Positions 8,171 to 16,551 of a DNA stretch of 27,346 nt are shown here, in pieces. How positions within the stretch are numbered: the first letter of the stretch is position 1; each line of letters starts with the position of its first letter. This DNA comes from JASMHC01 sp964453855 (GTDB taxonomy: Bacteria; Pseudomonadota; Alphaproteobacteria; Rhodobacterales; Rhodobacteraceae). Location of the stretch: positions 1 to 27,346 of the forward strand of contig CAYVRN010000041.1 of the NCBI GenBank assembly GCA_964453855.1, in the 5' to 3' direction. The notes below the pieces were generated by a model. It was given only the letters and a program-made list of their open reading frames with translations, was not told where the DNA came from and made no database searches. Position numbers and translations under genes: made by a program.

Positions 8171-10324
8171 TCATGTGACGGGTTGCGGGTCGCTTTGCAA
8201 GTCGCGTTCTTTGTTGGGGTTCCGCAATCGGCTAATTTCCGCAACGTCGCTTTCGGCTTCCAGTGCGGTCATGACTCGGTGAAGATGCGGCGCATCGCTG
8301 AGCTCGACATCTACAACCAAACGATAGAAATCCGGCTTGCGATCAATAAAGTTCAAATCCGAGATATTGGCTTTTTGTTCGCCAATAATTGTGCATATCC
8401 GCCCCAGAACGCCGGCATCGTTGCTGATAGTCAGGTCGAGAGAAACCATATTCACTGCGGCGTGCTGACCGGAGTGCCAGTGCAGATCCACCCAACGTTT
8501 GGACTCGCTAACGTAATCCGCAAGGACTTCGCATTCGATCGCATGCACAACCACTCCGCGTCCTCGCTGGGTGATTCCGACGATGCGCTCTCCGGGCACG
8601 GGCTGGCAACACTTCGCGCGCTCGAAATTTTGTCCTTCGGACAAGCCGATTACAGCACGTTTTGCGTCAACGTCAGGCTTGTCCGAGGGCTTATTGAGCC
8701 CCGGATAAAGCGCATCAATAACGTCAACGCCATTGATCTCGGCACTGCCCAGTCGTGCCAACAGATCCTCGCGGTCTTCAAACCGTAGCTTGGAGGCAGC
8801 TGTATCCAGAGCCTTGTCGGTCGCTTTTTTGCCAACATGCTCAAAAGCCGCTCGGGCCAAAGCCTGCCCCAATTTGACAAACCGCTCCCGATCTTCGGCT
8901 CTTAGCGCGCGCCGGATGGCAGACCGGGCACGACCGGTAACCGCAATATCCAGCCATGTCGGCTGCGGCTTCTGCCCCTCGGCGGTGATAATATCAACCG
9001 ACTGCCCATTTTTCAGACGGCTCCAAAGCGGAACTCGCATGCCGTCCACTTTGGCTCCGACACAGGCGTTGCCAATCCGCGTGTGGATCGCATAGGCAAA
9101 GTCGATCGGCGTCGCGCCGCGCGGCAGCTTGATGACATCCCCTTTGGGTGTGAAACAGAACCGCTGATCCTGAAACATCTCAAGCTTAACAGCTTCCAGA
9201 AATTCACCGTGGTCATCGTCGTCACCAAAGCCCTCGGTCACCGTTGTAATCCACTTGGCGGGGTCAACAGCAAACGGGTTCGCGGATCTTTGGCCGTCTT
9301 TATAAGACCAATGCGCCGCTACGCCGGTTTCGGCAACATCGTGCATCTGTCTGGTACGAATCTGCACCTCGACCCTCTTGCCATCACGCCCTGAAACCGT
9401 CGTATGAATCGAGCGATACCCGTTTGATTTTGGCTGGCTGATGTAGTCCTTGAACCGCCCCGGCACCGCTCGCCAGCGCTGATGGATCGCCCCCAACGCG
9501 CGATAACAATCTTCTTCGGTTTCGGTGATCACGCGGAAGCCGTAAATGTCCGACAAGCGGGAAAAAGGAATGTCTTTTTCCTGCATCTTGCGCCAGATCG
9601 AATAGGGTTTTTTCGCGCGACCAAAAACCTGAGCCTCGACATTGGCCTTTTCAAGCTCATGACGCATGTCGCCGGTGATCTTCTGGATCACATCACCGGA
9701 TTCTTTCTGCATCATGATAAATCGACGCATGATCGACGCGCGCGCTTCGGAATTGAGCACCTTGAAGGCCATATCCTCAAGGTCTTCGCGCATTGACTGC
9801 ATACCCATCCGGCCGGCCAAAGGCGCAAAAATCTCCATCGTTTCGCGCGCTTTTTGGGCCTGCTTTTCTGGGCGCATAGCCTTGATGGTACGCATGTTGT
9901 GGAAACGGTCTGCAAGCTTGACCAAAATAACCCGAAGGTCTTTGGACATCGCCATAAAGAGCTTACGAAAGTTTTCAGCTTGTTTTGTCTCAGTCGAGGA
10001 CAGCTGAAGGTTGGTCAGCTTGGTGACCCCATCCACAAGGTCCGCCACTTCCTGACCGAATTTTTCTGCCACGATACTGTACGAGGCGCGCGTATCCTCG
10101 ATTGTGTCGTGCAGCAAAGCTGTGATGATTGTTGCATCGTCCAGCTTTTGCTCGGTTAACAGCGCTGCAACGGCGACAGGATGGGTAAAATAGGGATCGC
10201 CCGAATGGCGCTTTTGCCCATCATGCATTGAGAGGCCAAATGCATAGGCCTCTCTGATCAGTTTTTCATTTGTCTTTGGATTGTAATTGCGAACCAGCGC
10301 GATCAGATCATCAACGGCAATCAT
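8171..10324 (-). CDS. rsh: Bifunctional (p)ppGpp synthetase/hydrolase, Rel/SpoT type
   Basis: This long RSH enzyme makes and degrades the alarmone (p)ppGpp in response to starvation. The 717 residues carry an intact HD hydrolase domain: HPVAVA at 48-53, catalytic His72-Asp73 in LLHDTIEDT, and LADRFHNMRT at 137-146. The synthetase domain has GRAKKPYSIWRKM (235-247) and DIYGFRVI (259-266). It carries the RxKD signature Arg290-FK-Asp293, typical of bifunctional SpoT/Rel enzymes rather than the ExDD of RelA. A TGS domain follows (about 395-455), then a CC/zinc-finger-like segment (AKCCQPVPGERIVG) and a C-terminal ACT domain (about 640-705). Both activities should be functional. It lies directly after rpoZ, 32 bases apart. 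Confidence 0.97.
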   Translation of the reverse strand: MIAVDDLIALVRNYNPKTNEKLIREAYAFGLSMHDGQKRHSGDPYFTHPVAVAALLTEQKLDDATIITALLHDTIEDTRASYSIVAEKFGQEVADLVDGVTKLTNLQLSSTETKQAENFRKLFMAMSKDLRVILVKLADRFHNMRTIKAMRPEKQAQKARETMEIFAPLAGRMGMQSMREDLEDMAFKVLNSEARASIMRRFIMMQKESGDVIQKITGDMRHELEKANVEAQVFGRAKKPYSIWRKMQEKDIPFSRLSDIYGFRVITETEEDCYRALGAIHQRWRAVPGRFKDYISQPKSNGYRSIHTTVSGRDGKRVEVQIRTRQMHDVAETGVAAHWSYKDGQRSANPFAVDPAKWITTVTEGFGDDDDHGEFLEAVKLEMFQDQRFCFTPKGDVIKLPRGATPIDFAYAIHTRIGNACVGAKVDGMRVPLWSRLKNGQSVDIITAEGQKPQPTWLDIAVTGRARSAIRRALRAEDRERFVKLGQALARAAFEHVGKKATDKALDTAASKLRFEDREDLLARLGSAEINGVDVIDALYPGLNKPSDKPDVDAKRAVIGLSEGQNFERAKCCQPVPGERIVGITQRGRGVVVHAIECEVLADYVSESKRWVDLHWHSGQHAAVNMVSLDLTISNDAGVLGRICTIIGEQKANISDLNFIDRKPDFYRLVVDVELSDAPHLHRVMTALEAESDVAEISRLRNPNKERDLQSDPQPVT

Positions 10325-10356
10325 GCGAGTGTTGATCCTTTGCGAAGGTCACAGCA

Positions 10357-10710
10357 TTACCGTGGCCGCTGAGCGTCCATTAATGCCCGAAGCAGGTTTT
10401 CTTCGGTCATATCATCCTCGGCAGGCTGATCGCTTTCCGCGCCCATCAGCAGAGCCATCGAATCTTCTTCAGGCTCGTCGACTTCGATCTGGGTCTGGTT
10501 TGATTCAATCAACCGCTCACGCAGTTCTTCTGCAGACTGGGTTTCGTCTGCGATTTCACGCAGGCTGACGACAGGGTTTTTATCATTGTCGCGGTCAATG
10601 GTAATCGGCGAACCCGCCGAAATTTCCCGCGCGCGGTGGGCGGCAAGCATTACCAGTTCAAACCGGTTCGGAACCTTGTCTACGCAATCTTCTACGGTCA
10701 CGCGGGCCAT
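10357..10710 (-). CDS. rpoZ: RNA polymerase omega subunit
   Basis: Omega helps the beta' subunit fold and assemble into RNA polymerase. The start chosen is the ATG complement at 10708-10710, because GGAG lies six bases upstream and the product then begins MARVTVEDCVDKVPNRFELV, the standard omega N terminus. This gives 117 residues. An upstream in-frame extension to 10776 would add about 22 residues unlike the family. The RAREISAG and NPVVSLREIAD segments are typical. The C-terminal half (about 70-117) is an acidic Glu/Asp-rich tail usual in alphaproteobacteria. Next to rsh, as in many bacteria; omega also forms part of a ppGpp-binding site on polymerase in E. coli. Confidence 0.96.
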   Translation of the reverse strand: MARVTVEDCVDKVPNRFELVMLAAHRAREISAGSPITIDRDNDKNPVVSLREIADETQSAEELRERLIESNQTQIEVDEPEEDSMALLMGAESDQPAEDDMTEENLLRALMDAQRPR

Positions 10711-10783
10711 GAAGCACTCCAATCCATTCAGGTCGTACGAAAGCCGCCTTCTAATCCAGCCAAAACATAATGACAAGGCTGGT

Positions 10784-11341
10784 TTACAGTGGTTTCACTT
10801 CAGCAAGCAGATTTTTCGGCAAAGCCGCACACATCTGAGCAACCGTCAGTCCGCTCACGGGATGCACCCAGTCTGCCGCGACGTCGGCAAACGGCACCAG
10901 AACAAACGCGCGATCCTGCAAGCGGGGGTGCGGCAGGATCATAAAATCCGGCGTGTCTTGCATCTGCTTTTCAATCGGCAGGTCCCGCCATTGGGTCCAT
11001 GAATGCAAATTTGGCATGACACAATCTTCAATCGCCAAAACATCCAGATCCAAAGTCCGCGCCCCCCAACGAGAGGTACGTTTGCGGCCAAACTCTGCTT
11101 CAATTTCGTGTAAAAATGCCAACAAAGCCTCGGCTGATCGATCATCATCAATCGCTAAAACGCCGTTTACAAAATTTGGCCCACTGCCAGCTGGAAATGC
11201 CGGGGTTTCAAAAAAACGGCTCACCGAAGTGATTCGCACGCCCCGATCCCGTATCATTTTGATAGCTTGCTTCATTGTTTCATGCGAATTTCCACAGGAA
11301 GTTGCTACATTTCCGCCAAAAGCTACATATGAAATTGCCAT
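10784..11341 (-). CDS. folK: 2-amino-4-hydroxy-6-hydroxymethyldihydropteridine pyrophosphokinase (HPPK)
   Basis: HPPK transfers pyrophosphate from ATP to 6-hydroxymethyl-7,8-dihydropterin in folate synthesis. The 185 residues show the N-terminal beta strand followed by FGGN, the SRFFETPAFP motif (about 41-50), and NFVNGVL. The signature is RWGARTLDLDVL, with the metal-binding DLD, followed by HPRLQDRAFVLVPFAD. There is an insertion between DVLAIEDCVM and the HPR motif (about 20 residues longer than in E. coli). AAAGG lies four bases before the ATG. It is the first gene of the minus-strand run and diverges from the NYN gene across 142 bases. Confidence 0.96.
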   Translation of the reverse strand: MAISYVAFGGNVATSCGNSHETMKQAIKMIRDRGVRITSVSRFFETPAFPAGSGPNFVNGVLAIDDDRSAEALLAFLHEIEAEFGRKRTSRWGARTLDLDVLAIEDCVMPNLHSWTQWRDLPIEKQMQDTPDFMILPHPRLQDRAFVLVPFADVAADWVHPVSGLTVAQMCAALPKNLLAEVKPL

Positions 11342-11378
11342 TTTACCTTTTTTTGACTCGCGAAAACCGCTTAGCCCC

Positions 11379-11415
11379 TTGTCAGATTCCGATATCTCTA
11401 TATCTTCATCAGATA
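11379..11415. promoter_or_regulatory. Dyad-rich divergent promoter region between folK and the NYN gene
   Basis: On the plus strand TTGTCA (11379-11384), a 16-base spacer and TATCTT (11401-11406) form a candidate promoter about 75 bases before the NYN gene. Two overlapping inverted repeats occupy it: GATAT-CTCT-ATATC (11391-11404), between the -35 and -10, and TATCT-TCATC-AGATA (11401-11415), on the -10. Their placement would let a bound protein block RNA polymerase. No known regulator is recognised. The rest of the 142-base gap shows nothing further. Confidence 0.4.
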
Positions 11416-11483
11416 CAGCTCAGCAAGCGTAACCACTCACTCAAACGCCCGGGTTGTGATATTGGTATGAAAAGGATTTTAGC

Positions 11484-12032
11484 ATGTTCTATAAGGACGA
11501 GCGGCTTGCGCTGTTCATCGACGGGTCGAACCTATACGCAGCTGCGAAAGCACTTGGCTTCGACATCGACTACAAACTCCTGCGTCAGGAATTCATGCGC
11601 CGAGGCAAGCTGCTACGCGCCTTCTACTACACTGCTCTTCTAGAGAACGACGACTATTCTCCGATCCGTCCGCTGGTTGACTGGCTGAACTATAACGGCT
11701 TCACCATGGTGACAAAGCCTGCAAAGGAATACACCGACGCCCAGGGTCGACGTAAGGTCAAAGGGAACATGGACATCGAACTAACCGTCGACGCCATGGA
11801 ATTGGCGCCACATGTCGATCATATCGTTCTTTTCTCGGGCGACGGCGACTTCCGCCCGCTGATTGAAAGCCTTCAGCGTCAAGGCGTGCGAGTCTCGGTG
11901 GTATCGACCATCCGCAGCCAGCCGCCGATGATCGCCGATGAACTGCGTCGTCAGGCGGACAACTTTATCGAGTTGGACGAACTGCGTGATGTGGTAGGTC
12001 GCCCTCCGCGTGAAGACCAAGACATGGGATGA
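11484..12032 (+). CDS. NYN domain (LabA/DUF88 family) putative ribonuclease
   Basis: This 182-residue cytoplasmic protein has the NYN/PIN-like nuclease fold. The first acidic motif is LFIDGSNLY (about 10-18) with an early Asp. The central VKGNMDIELTVDAM (about 92-105) carries the second acidic cluster, and FSGDGDFRPLIESLQRQG (about 113-130) holds the conserved D-x-D. These aspartates form a metal-dependent RNase site in characterised NYN proteins; LabA itself was described in cyanobacterial clock output. AGGA lies seven bases before the ATG. It is monocistronic with its own terminator. RNA substrate and role are not known. Confidence 0.93.
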   Translation: MFYKDERLALFIDGSNLYAAAKALGFDIDYKLLRQEFMRRGKLLRAFYYTALLENDDYSPIRPLVDWLNYNGFTMVTKPAKEYTDAQGRRKVKGNMDIELTVDAMELAPHVDHIVLFSGDGDFRPLIESLQRQGVRVSVVSTIRSQPPMIADELRRQADNFIELDELRDVVGRPPREDQDMG

Positions 12033-12052
12033 TCCATCCCTGAGTTTATTCG

Positions 12053-12087
12053 AAAGGCCGCTGGCGGGAACGCGAAGCGGCCTTTTT
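12053..12087 (+). terminator. Intrinsic terminator, shared by convergent genes
   Basis: AAAGGCCGCT (12053-12062) pairs with AGCGGCCTTT (12076-12085) around a 13-base loop, followed by further T residues up to 12087. It terminates the NYN gene on the plus strand. The hairpin starts right at the stop codon of the minus-strand histidine kinase, which it may also serve, though the minus-strand T run (TTTCG) is weaker. Confidence 0.85.
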
Positions 12088-14204
12088 CATTTCAGCCACT
12101 TTTGAAGTGTATTGCGTAGGTCGTCCAGCAAGACGGGCTTGGCGAGATAATCATCCATACCGGACCTCAGGCAGACCTCGGCTTCGCCCTTAAGCGCATT
12201 AGCCGTGACCGCGATAATCGTCGACGGTGCAAGGTTCTTTTCTTCTTCCTGTGCGCGTATCATACGCGTTAACTCAAACCCATCGGCGACAGGCATGTGG
12301 CAATCGGTCAGTACGAGCGCATAGGTGCCCTGTTGCCACATCCGGAAGCCCTCTAATCCGTCGGATGCGATGTCAGCCTCAAGGTTCAACCTTTTCAATT
12401 GCTGATCAATTACGATTTGGTTTGTCCGGTTGTCTTCCACCAACAGGACTTTTCCCACACCTTCAAAGGAACCATCAACTGGATTTGGGTCATTTGAAGA
12501 CTCTGGATGTGCAACTATTTTTTTGCGAGTTCGCGTTACTGCCGCCCAGAGTTCCTCGGGGAACAAGGGTTCGGCCACAACGTTGTAAACATTAGGCTCA
12601 TCCGGCGCGACAAACGCGTCGCTGCCTAAACGCACCGCAGACAAAAGTGGCGGTCCGTCTTTGATTATATCCAGCAACAGATTGTCATCGTCCGGGTTTG
12701 CCAGGTTCCAAACCAGTGCCGTATTTCGATCCGCAGCCTGCAGGGTTTGGGACAGGTCCTGCACACTTTCCAAACGCTCGATTTGTGCCCCCAGCGCTTC
12801 GCTGTACCTAGCAGCCAGATCACCGGGCAAAGCGTCGGGGTCTGCCAGCACGACGATCTTCACCCCAGACAGGTCCGGAAGCGACGTTTCGCCCCGAGCC
12901 TCTTTCAAGGGTAGAATTACGGTCATAACTGTCCCGACACCGATTTCACTTTCACAGCTAATTTCGCCCTCCATCAGAGCCACGAGGCTCTGAGAAATGG
13001 TCAAGCCCAAACCGGTCCCACCGTGGCGGCGCGTTGTTCCATCCTCCGACTGTGAAAAGGGATCGAACATGCGTTCCATCGTCTCGGCCGACATGCCGAC
13101 ACCTGTATCCTGAACGATCATCTCGAACGTATCTGCTGAAGATCGCCGAAAAATAAGCGACACACGGCTTTCATGATCTTCTCCGGTTGAGCCGGTGAAT
13201 TTGATCGCATTCCCCACGATGTTTAGCAAAATCTGGCGTACACGGCCTTGGTCGATCTCGGCCCACTCTGGCAAAGTCGTGTCCCAGTCAAATTCCAACC
13301 GGACGCCTTTTTCGCGGGCAATCGGACTCAACGTGTCCAGCGCCTTTTCAATTTCGGACAACATCCTGACTGGGCGCACGTCAAGTTGAAGCGAGCCAGC
13401 TTCGATTTTTGAACTGTCCAAGACGTCATCGACAATACGAAGCAAAGCTTGGCTCGAATCGCGGATAGTTCTTGTCATCCGTTGTTGTTGGGGGGTCAAA
13501 ACCGTTTGGTCCAAAATTTCAGACATACCAACCACACCATTCATAGGGGTGCGGATTTCATGGCTCATATTCGCAAGAAAGTTACTTTTCGCCCGCCCCG
13601 CGGCCTCGGCCTTTTCTTTGGCTTCTTCGAGCTCTTCGTTATAGCGGGCATTGAGACGTGAAAAAGCGTACATAATAGCAAAGACAACCGAGCCGGTTGT
13701 TATCGTTTCTGTTCCTACCACATACGTCTGCGCCATTTCTTCGTCGACCAATATTGGCATCAAACCATACTGTCGTGCATAGATTCCCGCGATCCAGCAA
13801 AGAACGGCAAACCCCGAGAAGAACAGAATCCACCGACGCTCGAACCTCAACGAGAACAGCAAAAAGCCGGCCGCAATCGTCATAACAAAGTTGCTTTCCA
13901 CCCGCGCGACCGGATGGGTGAACGCCAAGTTCACCGCGAACGCAAGGTTCGCAATCACCAGCACGGCGAACCTTGCCAGCATGTAATGCTTGGAGCGCCA
14001 CAAGATCAAAGTGACAAGCAGGGCCGTAGCTGTAACGCCGCACAAGATAGCCATAGCCGGTACTTCAATTAGATAGCCAATTATTGCCCAAGCCGATGAG
14101 ACTGCAAGAGCAACCCAAATCACCATCGCCACGGCTTTTTTGCGGGTCTCAAAGCCGATCTCGTCATGCGCCTGGGAGTTTTTATCTTGGGCACGAACTT
14201 TCAA
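12087..14204 (-). CDS. Membrane hybrid histidine kinase with C-terminal receiver
   Basis: This is a 705-residue sensor kinase. Residues about 25-195 contain five to six hydrophobic helices forming a membrane sensor region, with no large periplasmic domain. A coiled-coil linker (NEELEEAKEKAEAAGRAK) leads to the HisKA H-box FLANMSHEIRTPMNG, with phospho-acceptor His215. The HATPase domain shows the N box (NIVGNAIKFT), VQDTGVGM, MFDPFSQ and GGTGLGL. A region of about 445-575 looks like a degenerate receiver without a clear phospho-acceptor. The C-terminal receiver is intact: LLVEDNRTNQ, Asp634 in LVLTDCHMP, and AVTANALKG with the final KP. No Hpt domain or partner regulator is adjacent, so it needs a separate phosphotransfer protein. 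The start is TTG, supported by AAGGAG seven bases upstream. Confidence 0.95.
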   Translation of the reverse strand: MKVRAQDKNSQAHDEIGFETRKKAVAMVIWVALAVSSAWAIIGYLIEVPAMAILCGVTATALLVTLILWRSKHYMLARFAVLVIANLAFAVNLAFTHPVARVESNFVMTIAAGFLLFSLRFERRWILFFSGFAVLCWIAGIYARQYGLMPILVDEEMAQTYVVGTETITTGSVVFAIMYAFSRLNARYNEELEEAKEKAEAAGRAKSNFLANMSHEIRTPMNGVVGMSEILDQTVLTPQQQRMTRTIRDSSQALLRIVDDVLDSSKIEAGSLQLDVRPVRMLSEIEKALDTLSPIAREKGVRLEFDWDTTLPEWAEIDQGRVRQILLNIVGNAIKFTGSTGEDHESRVSLIFRRSSADTFEMIVQDTGVGMSAETMERMFDPFSQSEDGTTRRHGGTGLGLTISQSLVALMEGEISCESEIGVGTVMTVILPLKEARGETSLPDLSGVKIVVLADPDALPGDLAARYSEALGAQIERLESVQDLSQTLQAADRNTALVWNLANPDDDNLLLDIIKDGPPLLSAVRLGSDAFVAPDEPNVYNVVAEPLFPEELWAAVTRTRKKIVAHPESSNDPNPVDGSFEGVGKVLLVEDNRTNQIVIDQQLKRLNLEADIASDGLEGFRMWQQGTYALVLTDCHMPVADGFELTRMIRAQEEEKNLAPSTIIAVTANALKGEAEVCLRSGMDDYLAKPVLLDDLRNTLQKWLK

Positions 14205-14265
14205 ATGGTCGCTCCTTTAGCTTAGTTTGCGCTATGCGTTCGGTAATTTTTTATGATTTGGCTTA

Positions 14266-14337
14266 AACCTTAGGTTCGCGGTTGGATGGCTCAGATATAA
14301 CCTTTATACGTCTCAGCACGTAATCAGATTAGGTTAT
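14266..14337. promoter_or_regulatory. Repeated AACCT/AGGTT motif in the kinase-ispH divergent region
   Basis: The 162-base gap contains AACCT at 14266-14270 and AGGTT at 14272-14276 (a dyad with one central base), then ATAACCT at 14297-14303 and AGGTTAT at 14331-14337 (a perfect 7-bp inverted repeat 27 bases apart). Four copies of one pentamer in alternating orientation in 72 bases suggest a protein-binding region. No regulator is recognised. Confidence 0.35.
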
Positions 14338-14366
14338 GTTCGCGAATAAGAAAAGCCGATGCACCA

Positions 14367-15314
14367 ATGACACAAAAGCCCGCTTTAACGATTTTCCTAG
14401 CCGCCCCCCGCGGCTTTTGTGCCGGTGTGGACCGCGCCATAAAGATTGTCGAAATGGCATTGGAAAAATGGGGGGCGCCGGTCTTTGTCCGGCACGAAAT
14501 CGTCCACAATAAGTTTGTCGTCGATGGTTTGCGCGACAAAGGGGCAGTCTTTGTCGAAGAACTCGATCAGTGCCCCGATGATCGCCCCGTCATTTTTTCG
14601 GCCCACGGCGTGCCCAAAACCGTACCTACGGAAGCGGTCCGCCGCGAAATGATCTATGTCGACGCCACCTGCCCACTGGTAAGCAAGGTCCACATCGAGG
14701 CGGCGCGTCATTTCGAAACCGGGCTACAGATTATTATGATCGGCCATGCGGGCCACCCCGAGACCATAGGCACGATGGGTCAATTACCCGACGGCGAAGT
14801 CCTTTTGGTCGAAACCCCCGACGACGTGTCTGATCTTGCAGTGCGCGACCCGGCAGCATTGGCCTATGTCACGCAAACCACACTTTCTGTCGATGATACG
14901 GCAGCAGTCGTCGCAGCGTTGCAGGACCGGTTCCCTCAGATACAGGGCCCTCACAAAGAAGACATCTGCTATGCCACCACCAACCGGCAAGAAGCTGTCA
15001 AAGCTATGGCCTCAAAGGCACAGGCGATGCTGGTCGTCGGCGCGCCCAATTCGTCGAACTCAAAGCGGCTTGTCGAGGTCGGGAAACGCGCTGGGTGCGC
15101 CTACTCGCAGTTGGTCCAAAGGGCGGATGACATCGACTGGCGAGCACTTCAAGGGATTTCAAGCCTCGGCATTACTGCAGGGGCCTCGGCGCCTGAAGTT
15201 TTAGTGGATGAAGTGATTGAAGCGTTCCGAGGCGAATACAACGTCACCATTGAGCTGGTTGAAACCGCAAAAGAAGACGTGGAGTTCAAAGTTCCACGCA
15301 TTCTAAGGGTCTGA
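14367..15314 (+). CDS. ispH: 4-hydroxy-3-methylbut-2-enyl diphosphate reductase
   Basis: IspH (LytB) is the last enzyme of the MEP isoprenoid pathway and reduces HMBPP to IPP and DMAPP with an iron-sulfur cluster. The 315 residues are full length. The three cluster ligands are visible: Cys18 in APRGFCAGVDRAI, Cys102 in DATCPLVSKVH and Cys201 in EDICYATTNRQ. FSAHGVP, GHAGHPET, TQTTLS and NSSNS are family motifs lining the substrate site. The Shine-Dalgarno is weak. A three-codon reading frame (ATG CAC CAA TGA, 14359-14370) ends across the ispH ATG. It is the first gene of a plus-strand operon with a methyltransferase 5 bases downstream. Confidence 0.98.
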   Translation: MTQKPALTIFLAAPRGFCAGVDRAIKIVEMALEKWGAPVFVRHEIVHNKFVVDGLRDKGAVFVEELDQCPDDRPVIFSAHGVPKTVPTEAVRREMIYVDATCPLVSKVHIEAARHFETGLQIIMIGHAGHPETIGTMGQLPDGEVLLVETPDDVSDLAVRDPAALAYVTQTTLSVDDTAAVVAALQDRFPQIQGPHKEDICYATTNRQEAVKAMASKAQAMLVVGAPNSSNSKRLVEVGKRAGCAYSQLVQRADDIDWRALQGISSLGITAGASAPEVLVDEVIEAFRGEYNVTIELVETAKEDVEFKVPRILRV

Positions 15315-15319
15315 CCGGA

Positions 15320-15934
15320 ATGACCTCAGATTCGAAAATAGAGAAAACACTCGGCTATTATGATAGCGCGGCACAACAGTATCAGAACTTGATCGCATCC
15401 GAAGATACGCCGTATCTGGCCGAATTCATCACGTTGATCGCCGGTGGGGGGCGTGTTCTGGACCTTGGCTGCGGCCCCGGGCACTGCGCCGGGGAAATGG
15501 CGCGAGCCGGACTGTCTGTGGACGCGAGCGATGGCTCGGCAGAAATGGTTGCCCTAGCCACGAAACTTCCAGGGGTCCGCGCTGTTCAGGCGCTTTTTTC
15601 AGATCTCGATGAGACTGCCATTTATGATGCCATTTGGGCCAACTTTTCTCTCTTGCACGCCCCGCGCGGGACACTTCCTGATTGCCTTGGGCGAATTCAC
15701 CAAGCGCTGAAGCCGCAGGGACTGTTCCATATCGGGATGAAACTGGAACAACAAGACGGCACGGATCGCTTGGGCCGGTATTATGCTTATTATTCGCGCG
15801 ACGAACTTGTGACCATGTTGGCCGACGCAGGCTTCACCATCGTACGCGAGGAGTTGGGTGCCGGGAAGGGCATGGCAGGCATTGAAGAGCCTTGGATTGT
15901 CATTTGGGCGCGCTCTGCGCCGGAGGTACTATGA
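15320..15934 (+). CDS. Class I SAM-dependent methyltransferase
   Basis: This 204-residue soluble protein has the class I methyltransferase fold. Motif I is RVLDLGCGPGH (about 45-55). The acidic residue in VDASDGS ends the second strand, and the post-motif region YDAIWANFSLLH and LKPQGLFHIGMK correspond to later strands. The N-terminal YYDSAAQQYQNL helix is common in ubiquinone/UbiE- or tellurite-type small methyltransferases. The substrate is not predictable. The gene starts 5 bases after ispH and its stop overlaps the GST start (ATGA), so it is part of the same operon. Confidence 0.93.
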   Translation: MTSDSKIEKTLGYYDSAAQQYQNLIASEDTPYLAEFITLIAGGGRVLDLGCGPGHCAGEMARAGLSVDASDGSAEMVALATKLPGVRAVQALFSDLDETAIYDAIWANFSLLHAPRGTLPDCLGRIHQALKPQGLFHIGMKLEQQDGTDRLGRYYAYYSRDELVTMLADAGFTIVREELGAGKGMAGIEEPWIVIWARSAPEVL

Positions 15935-16551
15935 ACGGTTTCACCCTGTATTCCATGCCAAGCTCGGGCAACAGTTACAAGATCCGCCTGTTTCTTTCGC
16001 TATCGGGCCGCACCTATCGGCATGTCCCGCTTGAAAGCAATTCAGCCGAGCTTGAAGCCGCCAAGGCATCAGGGACCTTGCCCCTGGGCAAACTGCCCGT
16101 TCTTGTATTGGCCGATGGCACCACCCTAACTGAAAGCGGCGCGATCTTGTGGTATCTTAGTCAAGAGACGGACTTCCGACCGGTCAACGCGATGGCACAA
16201 GCGCGCGCTCTTGAATGGATGTTCTTCGAACAAAACCGCCTTGAACCTGTTATTGCTGTTCGCGCCTCTCTGCGCAGCTACCCACATCTGGCAGAGCAGG
16301 CGACGCCACAAAAAATGGACACGCTTTTACATGACGGCATGGCCCTTTTAAGCGTCATTGACACGGCCCTTATGGATGCCAAATGGCTGACTGGTGCTTC
16401 ACCAAGCATCGCTGACATCGCACTCTACGGCTACGTGCACAGTTCGGGCACGCGCGGTGGTTATAACATGGATGCCTTCCCGTATATCCAGAATTGGTGC
16501 GCTCGCATCACGGCCCTTCCCGGATATGTCCCACTGGAATACATCCCATGA
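15931..16551 (+). CDS. Glutathione S-transferase family protein
   Basis: The start is the ATG at 15931, with GGAGG four bases upstream, giving 206 residues that begin with the thioredoxin-like strand MNGFTLYSM. A longer in-frame reading from 15892 lacks such support. The SSGNSYKIR segment (11-19) occupies the catalytic Ser/Cys position. The cis-Pro loop is GKLPVLVL and the glutathione gamma-Glu binding segment is LTESGAILWYL. The all-helical C-terminal domain has the usual SIADIALYGYVH capping motif. It probably conjugates or reduces electrophiles with glutathione; the substrate is unknown. Four-base overlaps link it to the genes on both sides. Confidence 0.93.
   Translation: MNGFTLYSMPSSGNSYKIRLFLSLSGRTYRHVPLESNSAELEAAKASGTLPLGKLPVLVLADGTTLTESGAILWYLSQETDFRPVNAMAQARALEWMFFEQNRLEPVIAVRASLRSYPHLAEQATPQKMDTLLHDGMALLSVIDTALMDAKWLTGASPSIADIALYGYVHSSGTRGGYNMDAFPYIQNWCARITALPGYVPLEYIP

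Noticed and set aside
10711..10776. N-terminal extension of rpoZ, and a CCAGCC/GGCTGG repeat in the same gap
   Set aside because: The omega subunit starts at 10710 with a good ribosome site. The 6-bp repeat has a 15-base loop and no T run, so it is too weak to call a terminator of folK.
15892..15930. N-terminal extension of the GST gene
   Set aside because: GGAGG sits four bases before the ATG at 15931, where the normal thioredoxin-fold strand begins. The extension only overlaps the methyltransferase end.
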